A DNA stretch of 64,000 nt from DATBGO01 sp036558005 (GCA_036558005.1 DATBGO010000077.1:8038-72037); one strand, 5' to 3'. Numbered from the stretch's first letter, positions 17,295 through 26,569 are shown. Program-made: numbers and translations. Notes: generated from the letters alone by a model not told the origin.

Positions 17295-17344
17295 CGACGG
17301 GCGCGCGCGGGCGAGCTGGCTCCGGCCCGGCCGGCCGCCACATG

Positions 17345-17421
17345 ACTCTATGCCATAAAGTCGATGGGCTCAGGCCCTTGACTTTACGTCATAAAGCAGA
17401 GTCTACTTTATGGCATAGAGT
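17345..17421. promoter_or_regulatory. three copies of a 17-bp palindromic operator
   Basis: Site 1 ACTCTATGCCATAAAGT (17345-17361), site 2 ACTTTACGTCATAAAGC (17381-17397) and site 3 ACTTTATGGCATAGAGT (17405-17421). Sites 1 and 3 are exact reverse complements; all fit ACTTTATG-S-CATAAAGT. They lie just upstream of the membrane-protein/regulator operon, so the winged-helix protein at 18079 is the likely ligand. The segment is AT-rich against its surroundings. Confidence 0.85.
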
Positions 17422-17438
17422 CGATGAGGGGAGACACC

Positions 17439-18068
17439 GTGAACCACACACCTGACGCCACGGCCGGCAACGGCGGCGCCTTCGGCCCCGAGCAGGCCGC
17501 CGCCCTGCTGGACCAGGCCAGTCAGCAGGCCCGCCGCAACTTTCAGCCGTCGCCGCCGTGGCTGCTGGCGACCAGGGCGGTCATGGTCCTGGCCGCTCTC
17601 GGCGCGACCTGGCTCTCGGTCCGCGGGCAGCACCCCTACCGGGGCCCGACCGTCGCGGACATCCCCGTCCTGATCGCGTTCATTGTCGTCAACTTCGCCG
17701 CAACGGTCGCCGTCCGCATGCGCGCGACCGCCGGGGTAACCGGGCGATCCCGGTTTAGTCAAGGCGAGATCATGGTGCTGATGGTGTCCTTCGCGGTAGC
17801 GATCGTGGCCATCGTGGGGCTGGGTGCCGCCGGGGTGAACTTCGTCACGTACGCGACCTCGGTGCTGGTCATCCCCGGCCTGGCCTGGATGGCCATCACG
17901 GCGGCACGGGCGGACCGGGTCGGGTTCGGCACCGGCCTCGCGGTCGTCGTCATCGGCATCGTGGGCGCGTTCGCGGGCCCGGCCGGGGCGTGGGCCGTCG
18001 GCGCCGTGGGCCTGTGCGTCACCCTCCTGGGCCACGCCGCCGCCGTCGCCTGGCGGCAGCGCGGCTGA
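17439..18068 (+). CDS. integral membrane protein controlled by the downstream regulator
   Basis: 209 aa. The GTG at 17439 is preceded by aggggag with 5-base spacing, better than an in-frame ATG at 17424, which overlaps that ribosome site. The N-terminus is soluble (PEQAAALLDQASQQARRNF), followed by about five TM helices (for example LLATRAVMVLAALGATWL, IPVLIAFIVVNFAATVAV, GEIMVLMVSFAVAIVAIVGL). No transport motif is evident. Such membrane protein/small winged-helix pairs are common in actinomycetes; function unknown. Confidence 0.8.
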   Translation: MNHTPDATAGNGGAFGPEQAAALLDQASQQARRNFQPSPPWLLATRAVMVLAALGATWLSVRGQHPYRGPTVADIPVLIAFIVVNFAATVAVRMRATAGVTGRSRFSQGEIMVLMVSFAVAIVAIVGLGAAGVNFVTYATSVLVIPGLAWMAITAARADRVGFGTGLAVVVIGIVGAFAGPAGAWAVGAVGLCVTLLGHAAAVAWRQRG

Positions 18069-18078
18069 CGGGTACGCC

Positions 18079-18378
18079 ATGAACGACGACGGACTTGACC
18101 CGCTGATCCACGTCCCCACCCGGCTGAAGATCGTCGCGACGCTGGCGGCACTGCCCGACGGCGACACCCTGACCTTCACCCGGCTGCAGGACATGCTCGA
18201 GCTGACGCCCGGCAACCTGATCATCGCGCTTCGCAAGCTCGAAGAAGCCGGCTACCTCAGCAGCGAGAAGACCAGGAACGGGTCCGCGCAGAAAACCACG
18301 GTGGCCCTGACCAGCCAGGGCCGGGCGGCGCTACGCACCTACACCCAGGCGCTGCGCGACCTGCTCGGCGGCCTGTGA
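18079..18378 (+). CDS. winged-helix transcriptional regulator (MarR/ArsR-like, HTH_27 type)
   Basis: 99 aa, 10 bases after the membrane protein and therefore co-transcribed. The pattern DPLIHVPTRLKIVATLAALPDGDTLTF, LQDMLELTPGNLIIALRKLE and GYLSSEKTRNGSAQKTTVALT is the compact winged-helix family typified by YgaV/HTH_27 repressors. It is the best candidate to bind the three operators upstream of the operon as an autorepressor. Confidence 0.9.
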   Translation: MNDDGLDPLIHVPTRLKIVATLAALPDGDTLTFTRLQDMLELTPGNLIIALRKLEEAGYLSSEKTRNGSAQKTTVALTSQGRAALRTYTQALRDLLGGL

Positions 18379-18397
18379 ACCCAAGGCACAGCCCGCC

Positions 18398-18450
18398 ATG
18401 ACCACCAGCGCACTCGACCCGCTCATCCACCACCCGGGCCGGCCGCACCA
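18398..18450 (+). pseudogene. fragment of a second copy of the winged-helix regulator
   Basis: ATG at 18398 begins a frame reading LDPLIHHPGRPHH, which parallels the start of the preceding regulator (LDPLIHVPTRLKI), but similarity is lost within about 20 residues and the frame then runs into the promoter of the next gene. It looks like the remnant of a tandem duplicate. The short match makes this tentative. Confidence 0.35.
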
Positions 18451-18511
18451 TGCGGCGGCCCGGCTCAGCCAGCGGTTCCCGGGCGGTGCCCGGTGCCTGC
18501 CCCGGGTGCGC

Positions 18512-18542
18512 TTGACCTTCACGCTGGGGGAAGCCGCACAGT
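18512..18542 (+). promoter_or_regulatory. probable MerR-type promoter of the BmrR-like gene
   Basis: TTGACC (18512-18517), 19 bases, then CACAGT (18537-18542), with a short dyad CCTTC...GAAG in the spacer. A 19-base spacing ahead of a MerR gene suggests autoactivation, as in TipA/BmrR-type systems; the -10 is weak. Confidence 0.5.
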
Positions 18543-18581
18543 GGGGGCGACCGGGCAGCCCCCCGGGACGAGGGAGCCATC

Positions 18582-19460
18582 GTGAGCCTGATGAGTATCG
18601 GCGAGTTCGCCCGGCTGTCCCGGCTTTCGGCCAAGGCGCTGCGGCTGTATGACGAGCTCGGGCTGCTGATGCCCGAGCAGGTCGATCCCGCCTCCGGCTA
18701 CCGCTGGTACGCGCCCGCGCAGCTGCGGCAGGCACAGCTGGTCGCCTCGATGCGGCAGATCGGAATGCCGCTGACGGACATCAAGGCGATCACGGGCCTG
18801 GATCCGCACGCCGTGGCCGAGCGCCTGGCCCGTTACTGGGCCGCCGCCGAAGCCGAGCACGCCGCCCGCCGGGCGCTGGCCGGATCCCTCGTCGCGCACT
18901 TCAGCGGAGAGAGATCTGCCATGTACGAAGTAGCCACCAGGGATATCCCCGCGCGCCGCCTGCTCTGCCTCCACCAGCACGTCACCCCCGACCAGGCCGT
19001 GCCGGTGGGGAGGAGCTTCATCGCCCGGTTCAGGGACGGATCGGTGCCCCGGATCGCGGGGGCGTCCGGGGCGCTGTTCGTCATCTACTACGGCCAGGTC
19101 AACGACGACAGCGACGGTCCGGTCGAATGGTGCCGGCCCGTCGCGGACGCCGATGCCGCCGCGGTCGCGGCGAAGTTCCCTGACCTGACGCTGCGCACCG
19201 AGCCGGCGCACGAAATGGCGTTCGCCCACCTGCCCTCCGCGCTCGTCAGCCCGACCGAGATCATGACCGTCATCCAGTCGCTCGAGAACTGGGCCGCGGA
19301 GCACCGCAGGCAGCCCAGCGGAAGCCTGCGCCAGGTTTTCTACTTTTCGCCAGGTGCGCCTTCGGGCAACGGGCCGGCCTGTGATTTCGCGTTCCCGCTT
19401 TCCCGGGCTGAGCCGGAACCGGCGCGGGACGCGAGCCCCCCTAGGCGGCCGGCCGCCTAG
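18582..19460 (+). CDS. MerR-family regulator with GyrI-like effector domain (BmrR/TipA-like)
   Basis: 292 aa, GTG start with gagggagcc upstream. Residues ~4-70 form the MerR winged helix (SIGEFARLSRLSAKALRLYDELGLL, DPASGYRWYAPAQLRQAQLV). A coiled coil follows, then from about residue 115 a GyrI-like small-molecule domain (MYEVATRDIPARRLLCLHQHV; ending HLPSALVSPTEIMTVIQSLENWAAEH). BmrR-type proteins sense lipophilic drugs. No exporter is adjacent downstream, so the target is unknown. The stop codon lies inside a perfect palindrome that begins the terminator region. Confidence 0.92.
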   Translation: MSLMSIGEFARLSRLSAKALRLYDELGLLMPEQVDPASGYRWYAPAQLRQAQLVASMRQIGMPLTDIKAITGLDPHAVAERLARYWAAAEAEHAARRALAGSLVAHFSGERSAMYEVATRDIPARRLLCLHQHVTPDQAVPVGRSFIARFRDGSVPRIAGASGALFVIYYGQVNDDSDGPVEWCRPVADADAAAVAAKFPDLTLRTEPAHEMAFAHLPSALVSPTEIMTVIQSLENWAAEHRRQPSGSLRQVFYFSPGAPSGNGPACDFAFPLSRAEPEPARDASPPRRPAA

Positions 19461-19492
19461 GGGGCGCCGGCCAGGTGATGCCTGGCCGGCGC
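19437..19492. terminator. paired strong hairpins between convergent genes
   Basis: A 28-base perfect palindrome (19437-19464) is followed directly by a second hairpin, 12-bp stem (19464-19475 with 19481-19492) and 5-base loop tgatg. They separate the convergent BmrR-like gene and the secreted protein, so they probably terminate both directions. No T-run follows, as is usual in GC-rich actinomycetes. Confidence 0.75.
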
Positions 19493-19516
19493 CGTGCCAG
19501 CTTTCCGCTCATCGAG

Positions 19517-21268
19517 CTAACGGCCGGTGACCTCGAACACCTCCGTGCCCCAGTTGTCGACCTCGGCCTGGAACGCGGGCGGCGGGATGTACTCGGTGGC
19601 CAGCCACACGCCGCCGTTCTCCAGGTCAGGAACGGCGAACGAGTAGTCACCCCACCGTGCGTTGCTGAACGGCGGCGAGTCGGTGAAGCTCTGGTGCGGC
19701 GCGCTTCCAGCCGCCACCGTGGTGATCGTCTGCGAGCCGAGCGTGCTGAAGGCCGCCGCCGGATCGATGGTGCTGCTGGTGATCGTGAACGTCATCGCCG
19801 CGGGGCCGGGCCGGCCGACCGCGAGCGCCGGATAGAGCAGGCTGTCGCCAGCGGCGGCGGTGACATAGCCCTGCCTGACGACTCTCGGCCCGGCTGGGTC
19901 GATCTCGAACCAGGCCGCGGCGTCTTGCGGTGCCGAGGCACCGGGCGGGGTGACCGCGGCGTCGAGCGCGGTCCACAGCCTGATGCCGTGACGGCCGTGG
20001 GTGACGCTCACCGGCCCGCTGATCCGGCTGTCGTCAGGCTGCAGGGCCGGCTCGGAGGTGATCGTGAACGGCGGGTCGGAGAACGACGATCCGTCGCCCG
20101 TGCTGGTCGCGGGCACCGGGAAGGCGTAATCCTGGCTCGGCGCGACCGTGCCGGTCATCACCGGAGCGCCGGCGCCGGTCGTCACCGACCTGGTATTGCG
20201 CAGCGTCCACACGCCAAGCGTGTCGCCGACCGGGTTGGGCGTGAAGCCGTCGGCCAGGAAGGACACGGAGTCGACCAGGTAGTCCCTGCCCGAGCCGGTG
20301 TCGATAGCCGGGTCAAGGCCGAGCACCGGGGCGCCAGCCAGCGAGAGCGGGCCGAGCGCGGCGTCGTTGACCGTGGCGGCCTCCCGGACGAGCTGGGGCT
20401 TGGAGATCGCCAGGACGAGCGAGCCCTCGAAGTCGTCCTCGTTCGGGTCGCAGAACTCGTCGGTGGAGACGATCAGCGCGTTGTTGTCGAAGCCCGTCTT
20501 CGGCTGGTCGCCGAAGCAGTCGCCTTTGGCTGGCCCGCCAAGTGAGGTGTCGAACTGATAGGCGGCGACGCCATGGGCGTTCATCACTACCACGTCCACC
20601 GTGGAGTTGTTGAAATCAGCGGCCGGCCCGGTCGCGACGGGGAATCCGATCTCGGTGAAGAAGAACGTCTGCGTCGCCGGGTCATACAGGCACCGCACGT
20701 CCCCCTCAGTGAACGGGTCCTGGTAGAAGGTGGGACCGCCGACGTCAGGCCGCAGCAGCGTGCCGTCCGCAGTGGTCTCCCTGATCTCTATGTTGATCGG
20801 CTCGAACACCGCCTCAGGGTCACCCGGCAAAGTGGCGTCATGGCCCACGCACAGGCCCTGGTCAGGCGGAGTCACCGGCTCAAGCGGGCCGAAGACCTTG
20901 AGCACATCGCTATTGCTCAGCCCGTTGAAGTTGTGAATGACCGACACGTGATGGCCAGCCGGACGCAGCCGGTCGGTCGCGCTGACCCCGCGGGCCGGCG
21001 CACGGACTACCCCGGCAGCTGAATCAGTTCCGGACGGGGAGTGCACGGCCGCCACATGCCGGAGTTGCCTGGCGGTCAGCCCCTCCCTGACCGCGCGGAA
21101 CCTCGTCATGGTAGTCGCGTGCGCCAGCCGGCGGGCCGAGCCGCGGGTGCCGTGATAGGCCTTGGCCGCGGGCGACGGGTGGCTCGCGGCCACGGCGGCT
21201 GATCCGGCGGCCGCCGGGATGAAAGCCGCCACGACGGCGGCGGTAGCGATGATCGGGACGCGCTTCAT
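19517..21268 (-). CDS. large secreted protein of unknown function (beta-rich)
   Basis: 583 aa from the ATG at 21268 (MKRVPIIATAAVVAAF...), a textbook Sec signal peptide with cleavage near AVAAS; a TTG two codons earlier is closer to the gaggagg ribosome site and cannot be excluded. The mature protein has an Arg/Ala-rich propeptide-like stretch, then beta-rich modules with Asp/Asn loops (FNNSTVDVVVMNAHG, DFEGSLVLAISKP, GVWTLRNT) and paired cysteines, suggesting a propeller-like extracellular domain. I recognise no catalytic motif. Confidence 0.8.
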   Translation of the reverse strand: MKRVPIIATAAVVAAFIPAAAGSAAVAASHPSPAAKAYHGTRGSARRLAHATTMTRFRAVREGLTARQLRHVAAVHSPSGTDSAAGVVRAPARGVSATDRLRPAGHHVSVIHNFNGLSNSDVLKVFGPLEPVTPPDQGLCVGHDATLPGDPEAVFEPINIEIRETTADGTLLRPDVGGPTFYQDPFTEGDVRCLYDPATQTFFFTEIGFPVATGPAADFNNSTVDVVVMNAHGVAAYQFDTSLGGPAKGDCFGDQPKTGFDNNALIVSTDEFCDPNEDDFEGSLVLAISKPQLVREAATVNDAALGPLSLAGAPVLGLDPAIDTGSGRDYLVDSVSFLADGFTPNPVGDTLGVWTLRNTRSVTTGAGAPVMTGTVAPSQDYAFPVPATSTGDGSSFSDPPFTITSEPALQPDDSRISGPVSVTHGRHGIRLWTALDAAVTPPGASAPQDAAAWFEIDPAGPRVVRQGYVTAAAGDSLLYPALAVGRPGPAAMTFTITSSTIDPAAAFSTLGSQTITTVAAGSAPHQSFTDSPPFSNARWGDYSFAVPDLENGGVWLATEYIPPPAFQAEVDNWGTEVFEVTGR

Positions 21269-21274
21269 AAACAA

Positions 21275-21542
21275 TGGGCCTCCTCGGCTATTGCCCGTCC
21301 GGCCAGCATCTCAGCGCATGAGATCAGGACGATCAATTCCTGGTCACGCCGATTCCTGTAGACCGGGCCGGTATAAACGACCGCCGGATTGGCCGCCAGC
21401 GGCGCTCATGCCAGCCGCCGGCACTACAGCCAGGACCGGCTACAGGAACCGCGAACCGGTGCGAAAATGCGACCACGGGGTCACGAGGTAAAGATCGGCG
21501 GCCGTGCGGCCGGGGAAAGGTCAGCGATTCAGCGAGGCAGCG
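21275..21542. other. divergent promoter region
   Basis: 268 bases between the divergent secreted protein and the AfsR-like regulator. No ORF, RNA or palindrome of note is seen. It is expected to contain both promoters, and possibly SARP-type direct repeats, but I could not find a convincing heptamer repeat. Confidence 0.35.
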
Positions 21543-24500
21543 ATGACACAGGGCGACAACGCGCGGGCCGCGGCATTGCTCAGGGAGTATCGCCTGGCGG
21601 CGGGGCTGAGCCAGCGGCGGCTGGCCGAAATGGCTCAGGTGAGCATCGGAGTGGTGCGCGATCTTGAGCAGCTGCGCACCTCGCGGTTGCACGCCGAATC
21701 CGTCCGGCGGCTGGCCGGCGCGCTCATCCTGGACCAGGAGCGCGCGGTCGAGTTCGCCCGTGCCGCCAGGAACGCGGCGGCCGGGCGGGCCGATACGAGC
21801 ACGGTCCACGGTCTCAGGCTCGCGGTACTCGGGCCGGTGACCGCCTGGCGCGGCGGGGAGCAGATCAGCCTCGGCCCGGCCAGGCAGCGGGCGGTGCTCG
21901 GGCTGCTGGCGCTCACGCCGAACGTTCCCGTGCACAGGAAGACGATCATCGACGCGCTGTGGGGCGACGACGTGCCAGCGACCGCCGTGCACCTGGTCCA
22001 GGTCTACGTGGCCAGGCTGCGCCGCCTGCTCGATCCTGGCTGGCTCTCAACCTCGGCCGGTACCGGCTACGAACTGGCGGCGGCTGGCGGCCAGCTCGAC
22101 CTGATGGTGTTCGAGGCGCACGCGAACCGCGCGACGCGAGCCCACGCGGCGGGAGAGCTCGGCCTGGCGTGCGAGGCCTACGCCCGCGCACTGGACACCT
22201 GGCGGGCCGAACCGCTCGCCGATCTTGAGATCCTGCAGGCGCACCCGGTCGTGGTGGGCCTGCGCCAGCGTCGATCCGACCTCGTCGTCAGGTACGCCGA
22301 AGCAGCCACGGCGGCCGGGCGGCATGAACGGGTCCTGCCTCGGCTGCGCGAGCTCGCCGCGGCGGAGCCGCTGAACGAGCGGGCCCACGCGGCGCTGATG
22401 CTGGCCCTGGCAGGCAGCGGACAGCAGGCAGCGGCGCTCGCCCTGTTCGATGAGCTGCGCCGGCGCCTCGACGACCAGCTCGGCGTCCGGCCAGGTGCCG
22501 AGCTCGCCGACGCGCAGCAGCGAGTGCTCCGCCAGAACCTGCCGTTAAAGCAGGGCCGCCTGCCCGCTTCCGGGCATCAGCGCCCCGGCAGTACCCGCGC
22601 CGCGCCGCTCGCGCCCCGGCAGCTGCCCGCCACGGTGCCGAGCTTCGCCGGGCGGGCCGCCGAGCTCGCCGCGCTGACGAAAGCGCTGGACGAGGGCGGC
22701 GCGGGCGAGCGCGTGCGGATCATGACGATCACCGGGGTCGCCGGGGTGGGGAAGACCGCGCTGGCCGTGCACTGGGCACATCACGTCGCACGGCGCTTCC
22801 CCGATGGCCAGCTGTATGTGAACCTGCGGGGATTCGACCCGTCGGGCGCGCCGGTTGCCGCCGCCGACGCCATCCGCGGATTCCTCACGGCGCTCTCGGT
22901 GCCAGCGGAGATGATCCCCGCGGCCACCGATGCCCAGGCTGGGCTGTACCGCAGCCTGCTGGCCGGCAAGCGGATGCTCGTGGTGCTCGACAATGCCCGC
23001 GATCCGGCACAGGTGCGGCCGCTGCTGCCGGGCTCGGATGGCTGCATGGCGGTGGTGACCAGCCGTACCTGGCTGGCCGGCCTGGTCGCGGCCGAAGGCG
23101 CCTGCCAGCTCAGCCTCGACGTGCTCAGCGATGCCGACGCTGCGCAGCTGCTGACCGGACGTCTGGGCAGGCACCGCACGATCGCGGAGCCTGATGCGCT
23201 CGCCGAGTTGATAGCGTTGTGCGCCGGGTTGCCCGCCGCCCTGGTGATCGTGGCCGCCCGGGCGATCGCGCAGCAGCACCTGCCGCTCAGCATGCTGGCC
23301 GCCGAGCTGCGCGACGCCAGGAGCCGCCTGGACGCGCTGACCACCGGAGACTCGGCCACTGACGTCCGGTCGGTGTTCTCCTGGTCCTATCTCAGCCTGT
23401 CCGCTCCGGCGGCCCGGCTCTTCCGGCTGGCCGGGCTGCATCCAGGTCCTGGCCTGTCGGCTCAGGCCGCGGCCAGCCTCGCCGGGCTCCCGTTACCCGC
23501 TGCCTGCCGCGGGCTGCGTGAACTTGTCAGCGCGGGGCTCCTCGACGAGCACGTGCCCGGCCGGTTCGCCCTGCATGATCTGCTCCGCGAGTACGCGGCG
23601 GAGCGGGCGAAGTCAGCCGGCTCTCAGGCCAGCAGGCGCGCGGCGATCCACCGGATGCTCGACCACTACCTGCACACCGCGCTGGCTGCCGCGACGCTGC
23701 TCGAGCCGGACCAGCCCCGGATGACCCCGGCCAGGAGCATCGCAGGGGTAACGCTCGGGCACTTCGCCGGCCATCGTGCGGCCGCGGACTGGTTCGAGAC
23801 CGAGCACCTGGTGCTGATGGCGGTGATCGGGCTGGCTGCTGACCTCGGCTTCGACCTTCATGCGTGCCAGCTTCCGGCGGCGCTGATCGGCGTGCTCGCC
23901 CAGTCCGCCCGCTGGGAGGACCTGGCCGCATCCAGTGTCGTCGCGCTGGCGGCCGCGCAGCGGGCCGGCCACCGGGAGGCCGAGGCCTATGCCCTGCGCG
24001 GTCTCGGCGGCGCCTACGCGAGGCTGGGGAGACACGGCGACGCCCACGCCCACTTGCGGCGTTGTCTTGACCGGTTCACTGAACTAGGGAACGTCGATGG
24101 CCAGGCCCGCGCCCATCTGAACCTCGCTTGCCTGCTGCACCTCATGGACGACAGCGAACGAGCAGTCAGCCACGCCCGCCGGGCCTGCGAGCTGTTCGAG
24201 CTTCCTGGCCAGCAGCAGGCGGGCCTGGCCGCCTCGCTCAACACCGTCGGCTGGTTCGAAGCCCGGCTGGGCAACTCCGAACAAGGCCTCGCCTACTGCC
24301 AGCAGGCCCTGGCTCTCGCTCAGGAGATCGATGACCGGGTGACCACCGCGGCCACCTGGGACAGCATTGGCTACGTGCGCCACCTGCTCGGCCAGCAGGG
24401 GGCAGCGGTCAGCTGCTACCAGCAGGCAGCCGACATCTACGCCGAGCTGGGCGCGGTCTGGTACCGCGCCGAGGTACTGGCCAACCTGGGCGACACCCAC

Positions 24501-24623
24501 GAGGCGGCTGGTGACCGGCAGGCCGCCCGCGAGCTGTGGCGGGAGGCCCTTGAGGTCTTCGAGCAGACCCCGCATCCCTACACCGAACGCCTGCGGGCCA
24601 GGATGCACGGTAGTGCTCATTAG
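21543..24623 (+). CDS. AfsR/SARP-type regulator: XRE HTH - OmpR-like wHTH - BTAD - NB-ARC - TPR
   Basis: 1026 aa from the ATG at 21543 (gagg just upstream; an in-frame GTG at 21504 is the alternative). Domain order: an XRE-type helix-turn-helix (LLREYRLAAGLSQRRLAEMAQVS, residues ~8-60); an OmpR-like winged helix (LRLAVLGPVTAW...GPARQRAVLGLLAL); the BTAD helical domain to about residue 335; an NB-ARC ATPase with Walker A GVAGVGKT and Walker B MLVVLDNA; winged-helix/HEAT linker; and C-terminal TPR repeats from ~residue 780. Such proteins switch on secondary metabolism or stress genes. The extra N-terminal XRE domain is less common. No biosynthetic cluster is adjacent. Confidence 0.93.
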   Translation: MTQGDNARAAALLREYRLAAGLSQRRLAEMAQVSIGVVRDLEQLRTSRLHAESVRRLAGALILDQERAVEFARAARNAAAGRADTSTVHGLRLAVLGPVTAWRGGEQISLGPARQRAVLGLLALTPNVPVHRKTIIDALWGDDVPATAVHLVQVYVARLRRLLDPGWLSTSAGTGYELAAAGGQLDLMVFEAHANRATRAHAAGELGLACEAYARALDTWRAEPLADLEILQAHPVVVGLRQRRSDLVVRYAEAATAAGRHERVLPRLRELAAAEPLNERAHAALMLALAGSGQQAAALALFDELRRRLDDQLGVRPGAELADAQQRVLRQNLPLKQGRLPASGHQRPGSTRAAPLAPRQLPATVPSFAGRAAELAALTKALDEGGAGERVRIMTITGVAGVGKTALAVHWAHHVARRFPDGQLYVNLRGFDPSGAPVAAADAIRGFLTALSVPAEMIPAATDAQAGLYRSLLAGKRMLVVLDNARDPAQVRPLLPGSDGCMAVVTSRTWLAGLVAAEGACQLSLDVLSDADAAQLLTGRLGRHRTIAEPDALAELIALCAGLPAALVIVAARAIAQQHLPLSMLAAELRDARSRLDALTTGDSATDVRSVFSWSYLSLSAPAARLFRLAGLHPGPGLSAQAAASLAGLPLPAACRGLRELVSAGLLDEHVPGRFALHDLLREYAAERAKSAGSQASRRAAIHRMLDHYLHTALAAATLLEPDQPRMTPARSIAGVTLGHFAGHRAAADWFETEHLVLMAVIGLAADLGFDLHACQLPAALIGVLAQSARWEDLAASSVVALAAAQRAGHREAEAYALRGLGGAYARLGRHGDAHAHLRRCLDRFTELGNVDGQARAHLNLACLLHLMDDSERAVSHARRACELFELPGQQQAGLAASLNTVGWFEARLGNSEQGLAYCQQALALAQEIDDRVTTAATWDSIGYVRHLLGQQGAAVSCYQQAADIYAELGAVWYRAEVLANLGDTHEAAGDRQAARELWREALEVFEQTPHPYTERLRARMHGSAH

Positions 24624-24657
24624 CGCGTTCAGGACTGCTGCCGCCTAGGCTGCTGGC

Positions 24658-25224
24658 ATGGTCGCAGTGGCTAGGGACGGCAGCACGTGGCGGATCGGCA
24701 CGGACGCCGACGTCGCGTGGATCACCGACGGCACGACCATCAGCCGGAGCATCACCTCTGCTATCCCGCCGGTCTTCGAGTCCTACGCCACGGTCGTGTT
24801 GCCGGAGGGGGGCGACGGCCAGGACGCACACGACCAGGCCGTGCTCGGGCTGCTGACGGAGCAGACCGCGGGCCAGTTGTGGTGGCTGGGATATCTCGAC
24901 ACTGGCTCTGATGACATCGTCTTCCCCGGCGCGCCGATGGTGACCTTGTACGCGGGCTGGCGGTACCTGCTCGTCGAGGCCGGGCCAGAGCAGGCCGCTA
25001 CCTGGCGGCGGCACGAGCTCGGGTCATTCTGGAAGGGCGCCCTGCCCAGCCTGATGTTCCCCGCCGACCGCTCCTGGCTGGTGTCGACGCTGTGGGACGA
25101 CGACTGGACGTGCCTCGGAGGCCCGGCTGAGCTGGTCGGCCGCTTCGTGAGCCACCCCCGGCTGCGCGCGAGGCCCGTGGTCCCCGGCCAGGACGCCACA
25201 CCGCCGGGCCATCAGTCACTCTGA
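24658..25224 (+). CDS. hypothetical protein
   Basis: 188 aa, 34 bases after the AfsR-like gene. It has a soluble mixed fold with aromatic-rich strands (ATWRRHELGSFWKGALPSLMFPADRSWLVSTLWDDDWTCLGG). The DRSWLVSTLWDDDWTCLGG segment recurs in actinomycete hypothetical proteins as I recall them, but I cannot attach a function. No signal peptide or TM segment. Confidence 0.7.
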   Translation: MVAVARDGSTWRIGTDADVAWITDGTTISRSITSAIPPVFESYATVVLPEGGDGQDAHDQAVLGLLTEQTAGQLWWLGYLDTGSDDIVFPGAPMVTLYAGWRYLLVEAGPEQAATWRRHELGSFWKGALPSLMFPADRSWLVSTLWDDDWTCLGGPAELVGRFVSHPRLRARPVVPGQDATPPGHQSL

Positions 25225-25420
25225 CCTAGCACCGGCTCCGAAGATCGGCGGGCGCCCCCGGCCATGTCCAGCCTCAGGGCATAGGGATCCCGCGCGCCTT
25301 CGGCTGGGCGTTCCTCGGGGGTTGCGTCAGGGCCGTGACACCGGCCGGCTGGCCGGGTATGACCGCGGCACGCGGTGCGCGACGGGGCAAGCGCGGCGAC
25401 TATTGCGGGCGAAGGTGAGC

Positions 25421-26569
25421 ATGACCGGTGCAGGCGGAGGAGAAGGACAGCCCGTTCACAGCGGGATGATCATGAGCTGGCTGTCGAAGGTGTTCGCGCA
25501 GAACCCCGCGGGGCTGAACTGGCCGCGGGCGGTGATGTTCCTTGACGTCGCGCTGGTGCCGCTGGTCGTGTTCTTGGCTATCGGGCACGAGGAGTACCTT
25601 CTCAGCGCGGTGTTCGGCCTGCTGTTCGCCGGGGTGGCCGATCCGGGCGGCGGGTTCGGGTACCGCGCGTCGCGCATCGGCGTCTTCGGGCTGATCGGCG
25701 CGGGGCTGACCGCGCTGGGGTTTGGCATCGGCGCAGGCGCCTGGGGCTGGCTCGTGCTGGCGGCGTTCGCGGTCACGCTGGTGGCTGGCCTGGCGGCCGT
25801 CCTCGGGGTGCACAAGTTCGTCGCGGCCCTGCTGCTCAACATCTGGTTCATCGTCGCCCTAGGGCTCGCCTTCAGCCTTCATCACCACGCCCATATCACC
25901 AGCTACACCTGGGCGCAGGTGAGCGCCTGGGCGGGAGGGTCGGCGCTATGGATCGCCGTCACGTTCATCTGGTGGCTGATCCGCGGTCGCGAGGACCGGC
26001 CCGAGCCGGTCGCGGAGATTCCCGGTGGCACCTCGCGGCGGGAGCTGACCCGGCCGCTGGTCATGTTCGCTCTGATCCGCGCTGCGGCCATCTCCGGCGC
26101 CGTCGCGCTCGCTTTCGGGCTGGACCTGTCGCACGGCTACTGGATGCCGATCGCGGCCATCGTCGCCATGAAGCCCAGCCCGGAGCAGACCACCCTCGTC
26201 GCCGCGCAGCGCCTGACGGGCGCGCTGATCGGCGCCGGGGCCGCCGCGCTGCTGCTGCTGATACCCGCCAGTGAACACGGACCGACACTCGTCGCGATCG
26301 AGCACGTGCTCGACGTCGTGGCGCTCGTCTTGTTCATGCATGCGGCGGCGACCCGCTTCTGGAACTACGCGATCTACTGCGCGGCCATCGCCGCAGGAGT
26401 GCTGATCCTGGTGGACCTCCCGCAGCCCTCCAACTTCGGTGCCGTGGGCTACCGGGTGCTGTGGACGCTGTGCGGTGCGGGCATCGCCGTGCTGGTCATG
26501 CTCCTGACGGGCCTGCTCGCCAGGCGCACCGCCAAAACACCGGCACAACAAGCCAGGCAACCAGCCTGA
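25421..26569 (+). CDS. FUSC-like / aromatic-acid exporter family membrane protein
   Basis: 382 aa from the ATG at 25421 (gaaggtg upstream). Two blocks of hydrophobic helices flank a central soluble piece. The second block has the FUSC_2-like stretch GYWMPIAAIVAMKPSPEQTTLVAAQRLTGALIG, the signature region of this family. Members are inner-membrane proteins implicated in efflux of aromatic acids or fusaric acid. It stands alone, with no outer partner or regulator next to it. Confidence 0.85.
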   Translation: MTGAGGGEGQPVHSGMIMSWLSKVFAQNPAGLNWPRAVMFLDVALVPLVVFLAIGHEEYLLSAVFGLLFAGVADPGGGFGYRASRIGVFGLIGAGLTALGFGIGAGAWGWLVLAAFAVTLVAGLAAVLGVHKFVAALLLNIWFIVALGLAFSLHHHAHITSYTWAQVSAWAGGSALWIAVTFIWWLIRGREDRPEPVAEIPGGTSRRELTRPLVMFALIRAAAISGAVALAFGLDLSHGYWMPIAAIVAMKPSPEQTTLVAAQRLTGALIGAGAAALLLLIPASEHGPTLVAIEHVLDVVALVLFMHAAATRFWNYAIYCAAIAAGVLILVDLPQPSNFGAVGYRVLWTLCGAGIAVLVMLLTGLLARRTAKTPAQQARQPA

